Shown here in pieces: positions 7,902 to 16,136 of a DNA stretch of 64,000 nucleotides (its first letter is position 1; each line of letters opens with the position of its first letter). The notes below the pieces were generated by a model. It ran no database searches and had not been told where the DNA came from. It saw nothing but the letters and a program-made list of their open reading frames with translations. Location of the stretch: positions 11,061 to 75,060 of the forward strand of contig DATHNE010000034.1 of the NCBI GenBank assembly GCA_035486355.1. Direction: 5' to 3'. The translations under genes and the position numbers were made by a program. The DNA is from Palsa-883 sp035486355. GTDB taxonomy: Bacteria; Pseudomonadota; Alphaproteobacteria; Acetobacterales; Acetobacteraceae.

Positions 7902-9140
7902 ATGCCCACCACGCGTCGCCGCTTGCTGTCCGCCACCACAGCCACGCTTGCGCTGCCCTTCATCCGCCCCGCTCGCGCCGCGGCCGCGGTGCAGATGATC
8001 AGCCACCGTTTCCCCGCCCTCGAATACCTCGCCGAGAAAATGCGCACCGCCATTCCGGGCGTCGAGGTCAACACCCAGCTCATGCCCTTCGACAAGGCGC
8101 TGGAACTCGCCACCATCGCCTTCTCCTCGAAGTCCAGCACCCCCGACATCATCTACGCCAACGACAGCACCTTCCTCACCTTCGCGAAGAACGGCTGGAT
8201 TCGCCCGCTCGACGATCTCTGGGCCAAGCACAAGGACGAATTCGCCCTCGACGACTTCACAAAGAAAGTGGTCGAGGAACACACCTATCAGGGCCATATC
8301 TGGAGCGTCCCAGCCACGGTGAACACGCTGCTGTTCTTCTACCGCAAGGATCTGTTCGACCAGGCTGGCAAGCAGCCCCCCAACACATTCATCGAGTACC
8401 GCGACCTGGCGAAATCCTTCAACTCGCCGCTGCGGTCCGGCACTGTCAGCTGCCTGCGCCCGGTCGACGCCGCGCTGAACGAGTCATCGTGGTACATCAA
8501 CGCCCTCGCCGACGGCTGGTTCGATAACAAGTGGCATCCGATCTTCAACAACGCCAAGGCCGTCGCCGCGATCGAGATGCTGAAGGAGATCACGCGCTAC
8601 GCGCAGCAAGGCTTCACCAACGCCGCCAACGACGAATGCTCGATCGCCTTCCAGCAGGATGCCGCGACAATGGGCGTGCAATGGGCCACGCGCGCGCTGT
8701 CGATGGACGATCCCGCCAAGTCGCGCGTCGTCGGCAAGATCGATTGGGCCGTCCCGCCGCAAGGCCATCAGTCGATGGGCGGCGACGGCTACTGCATCTC
8801 AGCCTTCAGCCAGCAGGATCCCGACCTGCTGTTCCGCATCCTCGCCACCGCCACCAGCAAACAGAATCTGAGCGGCGCAGCGGGGCTGATGGTGCCCACA
8901 CGCACCTCGATCCTGGAGGCTCCGGAGATGAAGCAGAAATACCGGTTCTTCCCGGCCGCGTTGGCAGCCACGCAGGTCGGCACACCCGCCCCCAAGCTGC
9001 CCGAGTTCTTCTCGGTCGGGCAGTTCATCACCCAGCGTATCAACCAGGCGGTCACCGGGCAGATGACCGTGAAGGCCGCGCTGGACGCCGCTGCCACCGA
9101 GACCGAGACCTTCCTCAAGGGGCATGGCTATTACCTATGA
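7902..9140 (+). CDS. ABC transporter substrate-binding protein (family 1, sugar type)
   Basis: A 412-residue extracellular solute-binding protein with a twin-arginine-like signal (TTRRRLLSATTATLALPF, then an Ala-rich cleavage region). A family-1 fold follows (PDIIYANDSTFLTFAKNGWI, LLFFYRKDLFDQAGKQPP, VGKIDWAVPPQGH). It should capture a carbohydrate or glycerol-phosphate-like ligand in the periplasm for the two permeases that follow. A good ribosome site (AAGGAG) precedes the ATG. The last 17 bases overlap the first permease gene, so the three genes are translationally coupled. The ligand cannot be named from sequence. Confidence 0.88.
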   Translation: MPTTRRRLLSATTATLALPFIRPARAAAAVQMISHRFPALEYLAEKMRTAIPGVEVNTQLMPFDKALELATIAFSSKSSTPDIIYANDSTFLTFAKNGWIRPLDDLWAKHKDEFALDDFTKKVVEEHTYQGHIWSVPATVNTLLFFYRKDLFDQAGKQPPNTFIEYRDLAKSFNSPLRSGTVSCLRPVDAALNESSWYINALADGWFDNKWHPIFNNAKAVAAIEMLKEITRYAQQGFTNAANDECSIAFQQDAATMGVQWATRALSMDDPAKSRVVGKIDWAVPPQGHQSMGGDGYCISAFSQQDPDLLFRILATATSKQNLSGAAGLMVPTRTSILEAPEMKQKYRFFPAALAATQVGTPAPKLPEFFSVGQFITQRINQAVTGQMTVKAALDAAATETETFLKGHGYYL

Positions 9141-10065
9141 CGTCCGTGCCGTAGCCATCGCCCCCGCGCGTCGAACCGGCCGTCGCAAGCGGCATCACGG
9201 TTCGGCGTCCAGTGCCTGGCTGTTCCTGCTGCCCAGCGCCGCGATGCTGCTCACGGTACTGCTGGTACCATTGGGCTACGCGATCTGGCTGAGCCTGTTC
9301 GATTACGACCTCGGCGCCGGCATCCACACCTTCATCGGCCTCGGCAACTACGACGCCCTGCTGCACGATGCGCAGTTCTGGGAATCGCTCGGCCGTACCG
9401 TGTTCATCGTAGGTTGCGCGGTGACGCTGGAATTCTCGCTCGGCCTGCTGATCGCCTACGGCCTGTATCGCCTGACCTTCGGCGTGCGCACGCTGAACCT
9501 GCTGCTGTTCATGCCCAACGTGATCACGCCCGTGGTCGCGGCGTTGTTCCTGCGCTGGATCTTCGTCAGCCGCTGGGGCCTGCTGTCCGGCATCCTGATC
9601 AGCCTGGGCATCTTCCCACCTGATTTCCTCGGCGATCCCGACTGGGCACGCTTCACCGTCATCCTGGGCGACGCCTGGCAGTTCACGCCCTTTATGATCC
9701 TGGTGCTCTATGCCGGCCTCAACACCGTCGACCAGGCGCAGATCGAGGCCGCGCAGATCGATGGCGCCGGCATCTGGATGTTGCTATTTCGTATCATGCT
9801 GCCGTCGATCCGCCCGCTGGTCATGTTCGTGCTGGCGATAAGGCTGATGGATGCGTTCCGCTTCTTCGACCAGATCTATGTCCTGACCGCCGGCGGGCCC
9901 GGCACCGCCACGGAAACGATCACGCTCTACACCTACGCGCTCGCCTTCCGGCTGCTGCAGGTCGGCAAGGCATCGGCACTGGGTGTCATCACATTGTTGC
10001 TGGTGGCCAGTGCGATCGCTGGCATGATCATGGCATTGTATCGGCGCGAGCGGGGGGCATTCTGA
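9124..10065 (+). CDS. Sugar ABC transporter permease, MalF/UgpA type
   Basis: A 313-residue inner-membrane protein with six predicted hydrophobic segments (first WLFLLPSAAMLLTVLLVPL). The cytoplasmic EAA loop EAAQIDGAGIWMLLFRIMLP contacts the ATPase. It overlaps the binding-protein gene at its start and ends in a TGATG overlap with the next permease. It forms the transmembrane channel as a heterodimer with that neighbour. Confidence 0.92.
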   Translation: MAITYDVRAVAIAPARRTGRRKRHHGSASSAWLFLLPSAAMLLTVLLVPLGYAIWLSLFDYDLGAGIHTFIGLGNYDALLHDAQFWESLGRTVFIVGCAVTLEFSLGLLIAYGLYRLTFGVRTLNLLLFMPNVITPVVAALFLRWIFVSRWGLLSGILISLGIFPPDFLGDPDWARFTVILGDAWQFTPFMILVLYAGLNTVDQAQIEAAQIDGAGIWMLLFRIMLPSIRPLVMFVLAIRLMDAFRFFDQIYVLTAGGPGTATETITLYTYALAFRLLQVGKASALGVITLLLVASAIAGMIMALYRRERGAF

Positions 10066-10886
10066 TGCGCCGGACACGCACGCAGACCGCCCTGTTCCTG
10101 CTGCTGTGCAGCTTCACCGCGGTGACGCTCACGCCAGTGATCTGGGCGGTGCTGACGTCATTCAAGCAGCCGGTTGACGCCTTCGCTGTGCCACCGACGG
10201 TGATCTTCACGCCCACCTTCACCTTCCACTATCAGGTCTGGGTCGAGAAGGCGTTCTGGCACTATCTGATCAACAGCGTGGTGATCTCGGTCAGCACGGT
10301 GCTGGTCTCAGTCTCGATCGGCACCATGGCGGGCTACGGTCTGTCACGCCTGCGCAGCCGTGCCTCGCGCGGTGTGCTGTTTGCCATCCTGTCGATGCGC
10401 ATGTTCCCGCACATCCTGCTGGCGATACCGTTCTTCGTGCTGGCGAAATCCCTTGGCCTGATCAACACCTATCCGGCGATGATCCTGGCGCTGGTGGCAA
10501 TCAACCAGCCTTTCACCATCTGGCTGATGCGCAGCTTCTTCCTGGACGTGCCGCACGAACTGTACGAGGCGGCCGAGATCGATGGCTGCAACGCCTGGCA
10601 GGTGTTCCTGCGCGTCGGCCTGCCGGTGGTGCGGCCCGGCCTGTGGGTCACCGCGCTGTTCAGCCTATTGCTGGCCTACAACGAATTCCTGCTGGGCCTG
10701 GTGCTGACCGGACCGGCGACCAAGACGTTGCCGGTGGCGCTGTCGGAATACGGCGCCGAGGACATCAACTATTGGACCCTATCCGCCGCCGCGGCTGTGG
10801 GAATCATGCTGCCGATCGTCGCCTTCATGATGCTGCTGCAGCGCCATCTGGTGCGCGGGCTGTCGATGGGCGCGGTGAAGGGATAG
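10065..10886 (+). CDS. Sugar ABC transporter permease, MalG/UgpE type
   Basis: A 273-residue six-span inner-membrane protein, partner of the preceding permease. The EAA loop (YEAAEIDGCNAWQVFLRV) and the N-terminal segment TALFLLLCSFTAVTLTPVIW are typical. It starts on the stop of the previous gene. No ATP-binding subunit follows; the next gene is on the other strand. Energy must come from a shared MsmX/UgpC-type ATPase encoded elsewhere. Confidence 0.92.
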   Translation: MRRTRTQTALFLLLCSFTAVTLTPVIWAVLTSFKQPVDAFAVPPTVIFTPTFTFHYQVWVEKAFWHYLINSVVISVSTVLVSVSIGTMAGYGLSRLRSRASRGVLFAILSMRMFPHILLAIPFFVLAKSLGLINTYPAMILALVAINQPFTIWLMRSFFLDVPHELYEAAEIDGCNAWQVFLRVGLPVVRPGLWVTALFSLLLAYNEFLLGLVLTGPATKTLPVALSEYGAEDINYWTLSAAAAVGIMLPIVAFMMLLQRHLVRGLSMGAVKG

Positions 10887-10928
10887 CCGACGTCCCTTGC
10901 GACACGCGCAATGCAGTGCGGGCGCGGA

Positions 10929-11384
10929 TCAGCTTATTTTAGCACGGACGCCGAACGGAGAGACGGAGGGCCACAGGAGCCAGAGTGGTCGCACCGTCCG
11001 CGACCAGGCCAGTATACGCCGCAGGCCATCGATCAATCGCGGGGCGTTAAAGTTGAACAGCAGCCTGACATGAATGCCGCTCATGCGCAGATAGGTGTAA
11101 GGCTGCGCTTCATGCGCCGGTAGCGCCGCGGCAACCGCCTTGATCTGCACAATCACCTCGCGCGCCACGACAATATCGGCGCGGAACCCATCCCCAACCG
11201 CCTCTTCCTTATACATCACCGGAACGCTCACCCGCCGCTCATACGCCATCCCCGCCCCCCACGGCTGACGACACGAGCATGTCGCGTACACCGAACCCAA
11301 CATCCCCGGGCCGGTGTGCCGATGCACCTCAATTGCCTGCCCAATCACTCGTTCCGTCAACTCTTCCGCGAGCAGCATGCGCAA
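10929..11384 (-). CDS. Degenerate GxxExxY-family (PD-(D/E)xK-like) protein
   Basis: The 151-residue frame follows the GxxExxY family from LTERVIGQAIEVHRHTGPG through HEAQPYTYLRMSG and LLFNFNAPRLIDGL. The name-giving motif is altered: GMLGSVY has Gly where the family has Glu. The later VELKAV block reads VQIKAV, losing a second acidic residue. The CSCRQPWGAG stretch also departs from the usual conserved helix. The tail after residue 125 has no family counterpart and looks like read-through into spacer sequence. The family's function is unknown; a nuclease-like fold has been proposed. This copy is probably catalytically dead or an early pseudogene. Confidence 0.7.
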   Translation of the reverse strand: MRMLLAEELTERVIGQAIEVHRHTGPGMLGSVYATCSCRQPWGAGMAYERRVSVPVMYKEEAVGDGFRADIVVAREVIVQIKAVAAALPAHEAQPYTYLRMSGIHVRLLFNFNAPRLIDGLRRILAWSRTVRPLWLLWPSVSPFGVRAKIS

Positions 11385-11542
11385 ACCCTCCGCGGCCCTC
11401 CGTCATGCCGCCCTCCCATCATGTCAAGATTCAACATTCGGTAAACGCACCGGCCCCAAATCGTCCGCCGCCCAACCGGCCTCCCCCACTCGCTTGACAC
11501 CCCCCCACCCCGCGTCATCATCCCGTCATCGGGGGAAACCAC

Positions 11543-12757
11543 ATGGCCGCTCTGGACCGTTGCTACAACATCGCCGACCTGCGCGCCGTCGCGCAGAAGC
11601 GCCTGCCGCGCGGCGTATTCGAATTCGTCGATCGCGGCAGCGAGGATGAAGTCGCGCTGCGCAACAACCGTGCCGGCTTCGAACGGATCCGACTGAAGCA
11701 CCGCGCGCTGGTCGACGTCTCCAGCCGCTCGATGGCCACCACCTTGTTCGGCAAGCCCATCTCCATGCCGATGGCGATCGCCCCCACCGGCGCCGCCGGC
11801 CTGTGCTGGCACGAAGGCGAGCTGGAGCTGGCGAAAGCGGCGGCGAAGGCGGGGATCCCCTTCACGCTCGCGACCGGCGCGATGACCTCGATGGAGAAGA
11901 TCGCCGAGCAGGCCGGCCCCAGCGCCGGCGGCCGCCTGTGGTTCCAGCTCTATGTCTGGAAGCGCCGCGACCTGTCCCATCAGCTCATCGAACGCGCCAA
12001 GGCCGCGGGGTTCGAGGCGCTGATTGTCACCGTCGATACCATTGTTCCCCCGAACCGCGAATACAACGACCGCAATGGCTTCCTGCTGCCGTTCTATCCC
12101 AACCTGCGCTTCACACTCGACATCATGCGCCACCCCGGCTGGATGGCAAATGTGCTGATGAAATATCTGACCACGATCGGCATGCCGCGCAACGAAAATT
12201 ATCCGGAACCGTATCGGACGCGCGTCACCTCGCGCGATCCCGAACGGGCCGCGGTAATGCGCCAGGATTCGCTGTCGTGGGAGGACATCACGATCTTCCG
12301 CAAGATGTGGCCCGGCATCCTGATGCTGAAGGGCATCAACCGGCCGGACGACGCGGTGAAGGCGCTGGAGCACGGCGTCGACGGCATCATCGTCTCCAAC
12401 CATGGCGGACGGAACATGGACAGCGCGGTGGCCACGATCGACGCGCTGCCGGACATCGCCGATGCGGTGGCGGACCGAGCCACGGTGCTACTGGATTCTG
12501 GGGTTCGCCGCGGCTCTGACATCGCCAAGGCACTTGCGCTCGGCGCCAAGGCCGTGCTCACCGGGCGTGTCACGCTCTATGGCACCGCGGCAGGCGGTGC
12601 GGACGGCGCCGGCAAGGCGATCAGCATCATCCGCAGCGAGCTGGATAAGACAATGGCGTATACAGGGTGCAACTCGGTGGACGAGATCACCACCGATATC
12701 TTCTTCGGCGACAGCCAAGGCAATCAACGCCGCGACCGTGTGGGAGCTATGGCATGA
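11543..12757 (+). CDS. FMN-dependent alpha-hydroxy-acid dehydrogenase (lactate/glycolate oxidase family), copy 1
   Basis: A 404-residue TIM-barrel flavoprotein. SNHGGRNMDSA carries the catalytic histidine (His287 of SNHGGR), and LDSGVRRGSDIAKALALGA is the FMN phosphate-binding loop. APTGAAGLCWHEGE and FQLYVW are further family blocks. It oxidises an L-2-hydroxy acid (lactate, mandelate or glycolate) to the 2-oxo acid. The long insertion after NREYNDRNG resembles membrane-associated LldD-type dehydrogenases more than soluble oxidases. GGGGGAAA precedes the ATG as ribosome site, and a TTGACA lies at 11494-11499, a possible -35. Its stop overlaps the start of a close paralogue (ATGA). Exact substrate unknown. 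Confidence 0.9.
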   Translation: MAALDRCYNIADLRAVAQKRLPRGVFEFVDRGSEDEVALRNNRAGFERIRLKHRALVDVSSRSMATTLFGKPISMPMAIAPTGAAGLCWHEGELELAKAAAKAGIPFTLATGAMTSMEKIAEQAGPSAGGRLWFQLYVWKRRDLSHQLIERAKAAGFEALIVTVDTIVPPNREYNDRNGFLLPFYPNLRFTLDIMRHPGWMANVLMKYLTTIGMPRNENYPEPYRTRVTSRDPERAAVMRQDSLSWEDITIFRKMWPGILMLKGINRPDDAVKALEHGVDGIIVSNHGGRNMDSAVATIDALPDIADAVADRATVLLDSGVRRGSDIAKALALGAKAVLTGRVTLYGTAAGGADGAGKAISIIRSELDKTMAYTGCNSVDEITTDIFFGDSQGNQRRDRVGAMA

Positions 12758-13956
12758 GCGCGCTCGATCGTTGCTACAGCATTCCAGATCTGCGCGAGGC
12801 GGCGCGCCGCCGCCTGCCGCGCGGCGTGTTCGAATTCGTCGACCGCGCCAGCGAAGATGAAATCGCCGTCCGCAACAACCGCGATGCCTTCCACAAAATC
12901 CGCCTGATGCACCGCGCCCTGGTCGACGTCTCCGGCCGCAAGACCGAGACCGTGCTGTTCGGCAAGCCCGCCGCGTTGCCGATGGTGATCGCCCCCACTG
13001 GCGCCGCCGGCCTGTGCTGGCATGAAGGGGAATCCGAACTCGCCAAGGCGGCGGCGAAGGCGGGCATTCCGTTCAGCCTCTCCACCGCCTCGATGACGGC
13101 GATGGAAAAGATCGTCGCCAGCGGCGGCCCCGCGGTCGGCGGCCGGCTCTGGTTCCAGCTCTATGTCTGGAAGCAGCGGGAGTTGTCGCATGCGCTGATC
13201 GAACGGGTGAAGCAGGCGGGGTTCGAGGCGCTGATCGTCACGGTGGATTCCCCGGTCGGACCCAACCGCGAATACAACCAGCGCAACGGGTTCGGCCTGC
13301 CGTTCACGCCGACCTTGCGTTTCATCCTAGATATGATGCGCCACCCGTTATGGGTGCAGAGTGTGCTGCTGAAATACTTCACCACGATCGGCATGCCGCG
13401 CCACGAGAATTATCCGCCGGAGTACCAGAAATCGATCCTCAGCGGCGTCGGCTCCCGCGAAGCGCTGCGAGCGGATTCGCTGAACTGGGACGACATCAAG
13501 CGCTTCCGCGACATGTGGCCCGGTCCGCTGATGCTGAAAGGCATCAATCGCGTCGATGATGCGGTGCGCGCGGTCGAGGCCGGCCTCGACGGACTGATCG
13601 TCTCTAACCACGGCGGCCGCAATATGGACAGCGCGGTTGCCACGCTCGACGTGCTGCCGGACATCGCCGAGGCCGTCGGCCATCGCACCACGCTGATTCT
13701 GGACTCCGGCGTCCGCCGCGGTTCCGACATCGTCAAGGCGTTGGCGCTGGGCGCGAAGGCGGTGCTGACCGGACGCGCGACGCTCTACGGCACCGCGGTC
13801 GGTGGCGCCGAGGGCGCCGGCAAGGCGATCAGCCTCATCAAGAGCGAGTTCGACAAGACGATGGCCTACACGGGATGCCGATCGGTCGATGCGATCACCG
13901 CCGACATCCTGTTCGGCGAACGCGGCGCCAACCGCTGGCGCGACGCGGCGGATTGA
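12754..13956 (+). CDS. FMN-dependent alpha-hydroxy-acid dehydrogenase, copy 2
   Basis: A 400-residue paralogue of the preceding gene, alignable over its whole length with the same SNHGGRNMDSA and LDSGVRRGSDIVKALALGA motifs. The frame extends 29 codons upstream, but the ATG at 12754 begins the conserved MSALDRCYSIPDLR and overlaps the upstream stop by 4 bp, indicating coupling. Identity between the two copies is clearly high by eye at both protein and DNA level, so this is a tandem duplication. Divergence is concentrated in the substrate-facing insertion (about residues 180-240), which suggests different or broadened substrate use. Confidence 0.9.
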   Translation: MSALDRCYSIPDLREAARRRLPRGVFEFVDRASEDEIAVRNNRDAFHKIRLMHRALVDVSGRKTETVLFGKPAALPMVIAPTGAAGLCWHEGESELAKAAAKAGIPFSLSTASMTAMEKIVASGGPAVGGRLWFQLYVWKQRELSHALIERVKQAGFEALIVTVDSPVGPNREYNQRNGFGLPFTPTLRFILDMMRHPLWVQSVLLKYFTTIGMPRHENYPPEYQKSILSGVGSREALRADSLNWDDIKRFRDMWPGPLMLKGINRVDDAVRAVEAGLDGLIVSNHGGRNMDSAVATLDVLPDIAEAVGHRTTLILDSGVRRGSDIVKALALGAKAVLTGRATLYGTAVGGAEGAGKAISLIKSEFDKTMAYTGCRSVDAITADILFGERGANRWRDAAD

Positions 13957-13967
13957 CGCTCTGCCCA

Positions 13968-14064
13968 CGCGAACGCGTCATGGCCCGCGAAGGGGCGCCG
14001 CCCACGTCTTGCGGGGCGAAAACAAAGAAACGCGTGGATGCCCGCCACCGGCCGCCGCCGGTGC
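13968..14064. repeat. Degenerate palindromic intergenic repeat (GTCATGGCCCG...GTGGATGCCCG type)
   Basis: CGTCATGGCCCGCGAAG and GCGTGGATGCCCGCC lie about 45 bp apart in the spacer after the second dehydrogenase. They resemble the arms of the palindromic repeat seen more clearly at 23790-23888 and 43505-43570. This copy is weaker and the assignment is tentative. Confidence 0.35.
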
Positions 14065-14108
14065 AGGCTCCGCTGGTATGAGGTCTCGGCTCCAACGCGG
14101 CCTCGGCG

Positions 14109-14270
14109 TCATTTCCCTCGGTTGATCGCCTGACCAACCGCGAGGCCCACGCCCAGCATCATCGCCGCCGTCGCCAGCGTCGTGATCGTCATCCCGATCA
14201 CGATGCCGGCCACCCACGGTGACGGCGTCGGACGTCCCGGACTGATCGTGTCCCTGGCGCGTGATGTCAT
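14109..14270 (-). CDS. Small single-pass membrane protein, unknown function
   Basis: A 53-residue frame starting MTSRARDTISPGRP and ending in a hydrophobic helix (WVAGIVIGMTITTLATAAMM and onward) with a short basic tail. CGAGGAGA lies 10 bases upstream of the ATG, a good ribosome site. A longer frame (to 14378) exists but its extra N-terminus is unremarkable. No family is recognised. It lies 111 bp downstream of the FAD oxidoreductase start-to-stop run on the same strand. Confidence rests on the ribosome site plus a clean membrane segment only. Confidence 0.5.
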   Translation of the reverse strand: MTSRARDTISPGRPTPSPWVAGIVIGMTITTLATAAMMLGVGLAVGQAINRGK

Positions 14271-14381
14271 TGCGATGGCGTCTCCTCGTGCAGCCACACA
14301 CTGCACGCCGACGCGGCCGATGCAACACCACCCCAGCCCCGACACCAGCAAATTGCCAAGGAATGCACGGCCGCGCACGCC

Positions 14382-15554
14382 CTACAGGATCGCCCGCTCG
14401 ATCAGCTTCCGCCCTTCCACCAGCCGCTCGCACCCCAACGGCGATAAGTCCAGGCTGGTGTAGCCACCCGCAGCAATCAGCTCCGCCACCCCGCGCCCGG
14501 TCGCGGGTGAATGCTGGATCCCATGCCCACTGAACCCGGTGGCAAAGATCAAATTCGGCATCGCCGGATGCGGCCCCACCACGCCGTTATGATCGAACAG
14601 GTTCATTTCGTAGTACCCTGCCCAGGAGCTGGTCAGCTTCAGCTCCTCCAACGCCGGGATACGTGCCGCCAACACCGGCCACATTAGCTCGGTGAACATC
14701 TCCTCCTCGATCTCCAGCGGCGGCTCGTCCGGATCCGGCTCATCCTCCCCGGGTGACCGGCAGCATAGATAGTACGCCCCCTCTGGCCGCATACAGATGC
14801 CCGACGGATCGATCACCATCGGGCAACCCGGCAGAGGCGTCTTGCACGCAATCACGAACACCATCCGCTTCTTCGGCCGCACCGGCAGGTCGATCCCGAC
14901 CCAGCTTGCGACGCGCGCCGACCACGGGCCCGCGGCGTTCACCACGATATCGCACGGTAGCTCGGCCCCATCGGCCAGCCGCACTGCACTGACACGCCCG
15001 CAGGCCAGCGCAAACGCCACCGCCTCCTGCGCGACATAGCTCACCCCCAGCGACCGCGCCTTGCGCCGGAACGCCGCCAGCAGCGCCGGCCCATCGAACC
15101 AACCCTCCTGCGACAGCCCCAGCGACGCCTCCACCACCCCGTCGGCGGTCATCCAGGGAAACCGCGCCACCATCTCCTCTGGCGACAGCAGGGCGACGTC
15201 CGCCCCCTCCTGCTTCTGCACCGCGTGGTTGGCGCGCAGCACCTCCAGCCCCGACTCGGCGGCCATGAACAGATAGCCGCTGTGATGCAGCCCCAGCGCC
15301 GGCCGGTCGGCATCGACCTCCAGGCGCTCGCCCCCCGTGCGCAGGAACTCGAACCCGTAGTGCGACATGGCGATGTTCAGCGGCGTGGAGAATTGCTGGC
15401 GAATAGAACTGGCCGAGAGCGAGGATGACGCGATGCGGTAGGTCGGATCCCGCTCCACCACGGTGATCTGGCCGTCGAACTGGGGGTGGCTGGCCAGATG
15501 ATAGGCGATCGAACTGCCCACTGCCCCACCACCGATGATCGCGATCCGTCGCAT
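14382..15554 (-). CDS. FAD-dependent oxidoreductase (DAO / glycine oxidase family)
   Basis: A 390-residue flavoprotein starting MRRIAIIGGGAVGSSIAYHLAS, a Rossmann GxGxxG FAD site. NAAGPWSARVASWVG and the C-terminal FATGFSGHGIQHSPATGRGVAEL are typical of the D-amino-acid oxidase/sarcosine oxidase superfamily. It oxidises an amine or amino acid with FAD. Eight extra upstream codons are possible, but AGGAGG is well placed for the ATG at 15554. Divergently transcribed from the DUF3126 gene. Substrate unknown. Confidence 0.88.
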   Translation of the reverse strand: MRRIAIIGGGAVGSSIAYHLASHPQFDGQITVVERDPTYRIASSSLSASSIRQQFSTPLNIAMSHYGFEFLRTGGERLEVDADRPALGLHHSGYLFMAAESGLEVLRANHAVQKQEGADVALLSPEEMVARFPWMTADGVVEASLGLSQEGWFDGPALLAAFRRKARSLGVSYVAQEAVAFALACGRVSAVRLADGAELPCDIVVNAAGPWSARVASWVGIDLPVRPKKRMVFVIACKTPLPGCPMVIDPSGICMRPEGAYYLCCRSPGEDEPDPDEPPLEIEEEMFTELMWPVLAARIPALEELKLTSSWAGYYEMNLFDHNGVVGPHPAMPNLIFATGFSGHGIQHSPATGRGVAELIAAGGYTSLDLSPLGCERLVEGRKLIERAIL

Positions 15555-15699
15555 GCCACCTCCTGCCGAACACCGCATATATCAGCAGCGCGAGGCCAGG
15601 TCGTGCCAGCCTTGTTCGTGCGATCTGGTCACAACGCCCTGGGCCGGCTATCCGTCCGCCAACAGCACGTCACGCCGCCGCCAGGAAAGGGCACCCGAT

Positions 15700-15954
15700 A
15701 TGAACAAGACCGAGATCGAGCGGGTCCAGGCCTATATGCGCCGGCTCTTCGGCTCTACCCGCATCCGCGTGGTACCGCCGCCGCGCCCCGGCCTGTCGGT
15801 GGAGGTGGCGATCGACGATGAGGTCATCGGCACGGTCTATCGCGACACCGACGATGGCGAGGTGTCGTATTCTGTCCATCTGACGATCCTCGAGGAAGAC
15901 CTGCCCCCAGCCGCAGCGCCCGCGGCCCCCGCCCGGGGCCGCCCCTCCCGTTAG
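15700..15954 (+). CDS. DUF3126 family protein
   Basis: An 84-residue protein starting MNKTEIERVQAYMRRLFG and containing DEVIGTVYRDTDDGEVSYSV, matching the small alphaproteobacterial DUF3126 family (usually about 70 residues). An Ala/Pro-rich C-terminal tail is added. AGGAAAGGG precedes the ATG. The function of the family is unknown; it is probably cytoplasmic, since no membrane segment or signal is present. Confidence 0.82.
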   Translation: MNKTEIERVQAYMRRLFGSTRIRVVPPPRPGLSVEVAIDDEVIGTVYRDTDDGEVSYSVHLTILEEDLPPAAAPAAPARGRPSR

Positions 15955-15970
15955 CCCCCCAGCCACCGAG

Positions 15971-16000
15971 CATTGCGAGGCGCAAAGCGACGGCGCAATC
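15971..16000. repeat. Short palindromic intergenic element (CATTGCGAG...GCGCAAT)
   Basis: The stretch runs from CATTGCGAGG to CGGCGCAATC, with complementary ATTGCG/CGCAAT ends around a GCGAAGCGA-like core. This is the recognisable form of a short palindromic repeat scattered in alphaproteobacterial spacers. A single copy is seen in this window. Confidence 0.45.
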
Positions 16001-16136
16001 GCGTGCCGATGTGGCACGGATTTGCTGCCATGCCGGCAGGCGGACCTGTCGCTAATACTCTCGGGCCTCGCAACCCCGCTCCTGCCCCGACATCGGATCG
16101 TGCTATCGGTTATCCCACGACCCGAGGGAGACGCCG

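Noticed and set aside
10929..11384. A defence nuclease system based on the GxxExxY gene
   Set aside because: No partner genes of defence type nearby, and the key acidic residues are missing.
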